From positions 186,001 through 250,000 of the forward strand of contig CAISDA010000083.1 of assembly GCA_903884005.1 (NCBI GenBank): 64,000 bases of DNA, written 5' to 3'. The notes beneath the pieces were generated by a model. It saw nothing but the letters and a program-made list of their open reading frames with translations, was not told the origin of the DNA and did no database searches. This document shows positions 61,272-64,000 of the stretch, in pieces. Position 1 is the first letter of the stretch, and each line of letters starts with the position of its first letter. The stretch is from an uncultured Ignavibacteriota bacterium (GTDB lineage: Bacteria; Bacteroidota; Ignavibacteria; UBA10030; UBA8401). The position numbers and the translations under genes were made by a program.

Positions 61272-64000
61272 TTAATCGGGACGGACAATACGTGACAATT
61301 TCTGTATTTCGATGTTCAAACGATGCACGTCCGTCGACAATGTGACCGAGTCGCGCTGTATGGTACGAAGATCCGCCTGAATTTTTACCGAGTCCCGTTT
61401 CACCTGAAGAACTGCCGCCTTCAATTTTGCAGAGTCCCGTTTCATCGGCACGCCACCTGACTTCATTGTTGCCGCGTCGCGTTTCACTGTCACGACGGCC
61501 GCAGTTAATTTTACCAAGTCGCGTTTCACGTGAAGAACAGCCGCCTTCATTTTTGCAGAGTCCCGTTTCACCGGCACGACTCCTGACTTCATCGTTACCG
61601 CGTTGTGTTTCACTGTCACGACGGCCGCCTTCATTGTTGCCGTGTCGTTTTTTTCAGGCAGTACAATGTCAGCCAATTTTGCAAGATCACGGTTTAAGTT
61701 ATGCAGCAGTGTCGCCAAACTTTCCGTGTCAGGCTTCACAGGCGTTATGCCCGTTTCACGATGGTCCGATTCATGTTTCGACTTCATGGTTGGGGCATCC
61801 GGTGTTGCCGTCACTTGTGTCGCAGGCACGACAACCGCCGCAATGAGCACTGAGTCGCGTTTGGCCGGCACAACGGCCGCAACAATCGGCGCCGCGTCGT
61901 GTTTCACTGGTGCCGAAATTGATTCGTGCACACGCGGTGACGTGCGCATCGAATCCTTCGGTGTTGCAGCCGCGGCTGCAATAGTTGCCTGCGCTTGTTG
62001 CACAACCGGAACCGCCTGCGGTTCAGCCTTTGTCGCTGTTGCAGGAGCACGCTGAGCAAAGAGCTGACCGGTTCTTAGGCCTTCCGGTTTTTTATTCTTA
62101 TAGGCAATGTTCACGTTTCCCGATGACACAGTCTTATGGTCACCGTACTGATCGATCACCGTCATCTGGCTCTTCGTCCGGAATGTCGTATCGTCCCCCG
62201 CCGACTGGACATGTGCAGTATAGGAGACGATGTTCGTACCACTTTTTACCAAATTCGTCAGATCGATGGACGACGTCTTCACTGTGGCGCCCCCGCGCGC
62301 CCGGGCAGCACTGATCGATATCCGGTCGCTATTCAGGGGGACCCCATTGAGCATGAACAATTGCTCATTGATGTCCAATGCCGATGCGAGAGTATCGGTC
62401 AGCACAACAGACCGGGGTTGTTTATGGGAATCGATGCGCAGCACTGTTGAGAGCGTGAGTTCGTCACCAGGCGCAGCCGCAACAGTATCCGCCTGCTTCT
62501 CTGCCGGTGCCGGACGCACATAGGCGGTGAGTTCGGGTGACGATGCAATTTCATCAGCGTCCGTTTCCTTGACAACGTTCTCCGTCACAAGCGGCGCCGA
62601 GGTCATTACAACACTGTCGCTCGTCATGAGCGAAACAATGCTGCATGTGCGCAACACCGACATCGGAGGCGGCCAATCGGTCACGACCGCCTTATAGCGC
62701 AGCGTTCCGTTGAACGATGCAGCCCCCCTTCCAAGCCTCCAATCAAGCGAATCCCCGTTCACGCCCGGCTTGACAGGCCGGTCATTAAACCGGGCGCTGC
62801 TATCGACGTATTGAAGTCCGGAGGGAAGCAGTTCATGCACCTCGATGCGCTGCAGATATGTCGGTCCCTTGTAATTGAACGACACCAGCATGTCGACAGT
62901 ATCGGCCGCTTGTTTTTCCTTCCCGCCCGCATACACATATTTCGGCACAGCCTGCCTGATGGCTGATGAACGCAGCAGGCGCACGACCGTATGCAAGAGC
63001 GTATCGCGAAGATCCCGCTTCACGAAGAAATTTGCCTTTGCGATGCCGCTCGATGTCACGTGCACGAACCGGGACACCGGATCCCGGGCGAAACCCGCGG
63101 GCCCGCCCGTCAATTCAGCGCCCGCAGGCAGCGTGCGCTCGTTCACACGAAGCACATGCTGTCCGGGTTTCATCTCGGGCACCGAATATTTTCCGTCATC
63201 ACCCGTCGTGATCCGTGTGCCGTCTTCCATCCACAATTCAACATCTTTGATCCCGTTTTCGCCGTCTTCCTGGAATGTGTTCCTGTTATCGTCATAGAAG
63301 ACCTTGCCGATGATGAGGCCTTTTTCCGTGAACACGCCGGGACGGATCGTCACCTGCCACTGGGATGGATCGGACACAAATCGGATGCCGTCCCGTGTCG
63401 AGCCCGTGGCATATGCCGTATTCATTCCTTCGCTTTCAAGCGCATCGGCCCCCAGGGCAAGTTGGTACACGAGCGAGGCGATGCCGCCGCTGCCGATCGT
63501 ATCCGACGCAGTCCACTGCAGAACACCCGCGGACCGATCGATCGAAGGTTCAAGGGGAAGGCCGTTATAACGAGCCGAACTTTTCACGTACTTGAACGCA
63601 TGCGGCATACGATCGTACACGCCGATGTCGCGCAGCGCTCCGGGGTATGCATTCGTGATCTGTAGCTGATAAGTGACGATATCGCCGATCTCTGCGACTT
63701 TCTTGTTGGCCGTCTTCAATATTTTTATGAACGACGACCAGGTTGCCCTGTTCACGACCGCCAATTCCGAGGCGATGGTGTTGATGCATATGCCGCGCTG
63801 TATGAAACGGGTACTGGACACGATGCTTGAACCCGGCACAAGTGCACGGTCAGCCATCACTCTGACCATGACTGTGTCCGCCTTACCGGGGCCGATGCTG
63901 CCGACGGCGATCGTGATCACGCTGTCCCTGATCGTGACATTCCTGGAGCCGGTTTGGTTCGCAAGCGAGATGGTGCTTCGTCCCGCTCGATAGAGCGTGT
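61272..64000 (-). CDS. Large DUF11-repeat surface protein with coiled repeat tail, 5' end outside window
   Basis: The frame stays open to the right edge (no stop between 63920 and 64000), so the gene starts beyond the window and the GTG at 63920 is internal. The visible about 908 residues hold DUF11-type beta domains (about residues 65-190 and 330-440 from 63920, each with a GDIVTYQLQITN- or VDMLVSFNYKG-like strand and a Y-V-x-SSARYN/SSARFN motif). A SdrD-B-like Cna domain lies at about 200-290 (GKVFYDDNRNTFQEDGENGIKDVELWMEDG). A Thr/Ala/Pro-rich linker leads to a C-terminal tail of 14-residue repeats (61329-61622). No T9SS domain is present. It is probably an adhesive or structural surface protein. 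Confidence 0.85.
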   Translation of the reverse strand, partial: TLYRAGRSTISLANQTGSRNVTIRDSVITIAVGSIGPGKADTVMVRVMADRALVPGSSIVSSTRFIQRGICINTIASELAVVNRATWSSFIKILKTANKKVAEIGDIVTYQLQITNAYPGALRDIGVYDRMPHAFKYVKSSARYNGLPLEPSIDRSAGVLQWTASDTIGSGGIASLVYQLALGADALESEGMNTAYATGSTRDGIRFVSDPSQWQVTIRPGVFTEKGLIIGKVFYDDNRNTFQEDGENGIKDVELWMEDGTRITTGDDGKYSVPEMKPGQHVLRVNERTLPAGAELTGGPAGFARDPVSRFVHVTSSGIAKANFFVKRDLRDTLLHTVVRLLRSSAIRQAVPKYVYAGGKEKQAADTVDMLVSFNYKGPTYLQRIEVHELLPSGLQYVDSSARFNDRPVKPGVNGDSLDWRLGRGAASFNGTLRYKAVVTDWPPPMSVLRTCSIVSLMTSDSVVMTSAPLVTENVVKETDADEIASSPELTAYVRPAPAEKQADTVAAAPGDELTLSTVLRIDSHKQPRSVVLTDTLASALDINEQLFMLNGVPLNSDRISISAARARGGATVKTSSIDLTNLVKSGTNIVSYTAHVQSAGDDTTFRTKSQMTVIDQYGDHKTVSSGNVNIAYKNKKPEGLRTGQLFAQRAPATATKAEPQAVPVVQQAQATIAAAAATPKDSMRTSPRVHESISAPVKHDAAPIVAAVVPAKRDSVLIAAVVVPATQVTATPDAPTMKSKHESDHRETGITPVKPDTESLATLLHNLNRDLAKLADIVLPEKNDTATMKAAVVTVKHNAVTMKSGVVPVKRDSAKMKAAVLHVKRDLVKLTAAVVTVKRDAATMKSGGVPMKRDSAKLKAAVLQVKRDSVKIQADLRTIQRDSVTLSTDVHRLNIEIQKLSRIVRPD
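61329..61622 (-). repeat. Nested 42-base / 126-base tandem repeats coding a coiled-coil tail
   Basis: Seven consecutive 14-residue units of the form V-x-x-V-K-R-D-x-x-x-M-K-x-x end the DUF11 protein. Units 1-3 (61497-61622) and 4-6 (61371-61496) form two copies of a 42-residue block with the same order (VVTVK..., VPVKRDSAK / VPMKRDSAK, VLHVKRD / VLQVKRD). Unit 7 (61329-61370) is more diverged. The heptad-like spacing predicts a helical coiled coil. Confidence 0.85.

Noticed and set aside
1-64000. CRISPR arrays, insertion sequences, prophage or attachment sites
   Set aside because: No spaced direct repeats, transposase, integrase or phage structural gene was seen; the tRNA-Arg is not followed by a duplicated 3' end that I could find.

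Overview
The window comes from a bacterium of the FCB group (Bacteroidota, Ignavibacteria or Kapabacteria-like). Two large secreted proteins and one small one end in type IX secretion (T9SS) C-terminal sorting domains with the Y/F-PNPFN start and a terminal K-x-x-L-x-[RK]-like strand. Most signal peptidase I substrates have Gln at the predicted +1 position. There is also a short pilin-like protein that I associate from memory with Ignavibacteria. Average GC is roughly the mid-50s by eye. No insertion sequence, CRISPR array, integrase or rRNA was seen. Genes are dense, mostly in short operons, and many start codons lack a strong Shine-Dalgarno site.

Layout. 1-7932: a signalling operon (RsbU-type PP2C phosphatase, receiver protein, GAF-HD-GYP protein, STAS antagonist) ending in a 1342-residue envelope protein that joins a DUF2194/deacetylase-like module, TPRs and an outer-membrane barrel. 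8152-8225: tRNA-Arg(ACG). 8556-13582 (minus): an operon of a secreted WD40-caspase, a secreted DUF4384 protein and a CHASE2 adenylate/guanylate cyclase, divergent from a secreted TPR protein. 15710-18933: a yeast-type cytosine deaminase and a hybrid histidine kinase. 19393-24166: a more AT-rich stretch with a FlgM-like small protein, a serine hydrolase, two lipoproteins (one a polysaccharide deacetylase) and a pilin-like protein. 24482-37531: a permease, a DUF362 T9SS protein, and a minus-strand run of secreted PEGA, FGE-like, VIT and LPP20-like proteins, then a YgiT-type zinc protein and a GH20 hexosaminidase.

37930-41980: an amino-acid permease followed by a corrinoid protein, a MetH-activation-like reactivase and a UroD-type zinc methyltransferase, which looks like a complete corrinoid methyl-transfer module without its primary methyltransferase. 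42009-53816: mainly housekeeping genes (tsaD, trpA, chorismate mutase, mltG, dacB, prmA, cysteine desulfurase) with a PAS-only protein, a DUF4097 protein and a glutaminyl-cyclase-like M28 lipoprotein. 53926-57768: two successive ECF sigma / anti-sigma / Spy-CpxP-like modules whose sigma genes share an upstream motif. 57980-64000: a subtilase translationally coupled to a small protein consisting mostly of a T9SS sorting domain, and a large DUF11-repeat protein with a nested 14/42-residue repeat tail, cut by the right edge.

As a whole the region is biased toward envelope stress sensing, surface protein export and exopolysaccharide or cell-wall turnover.
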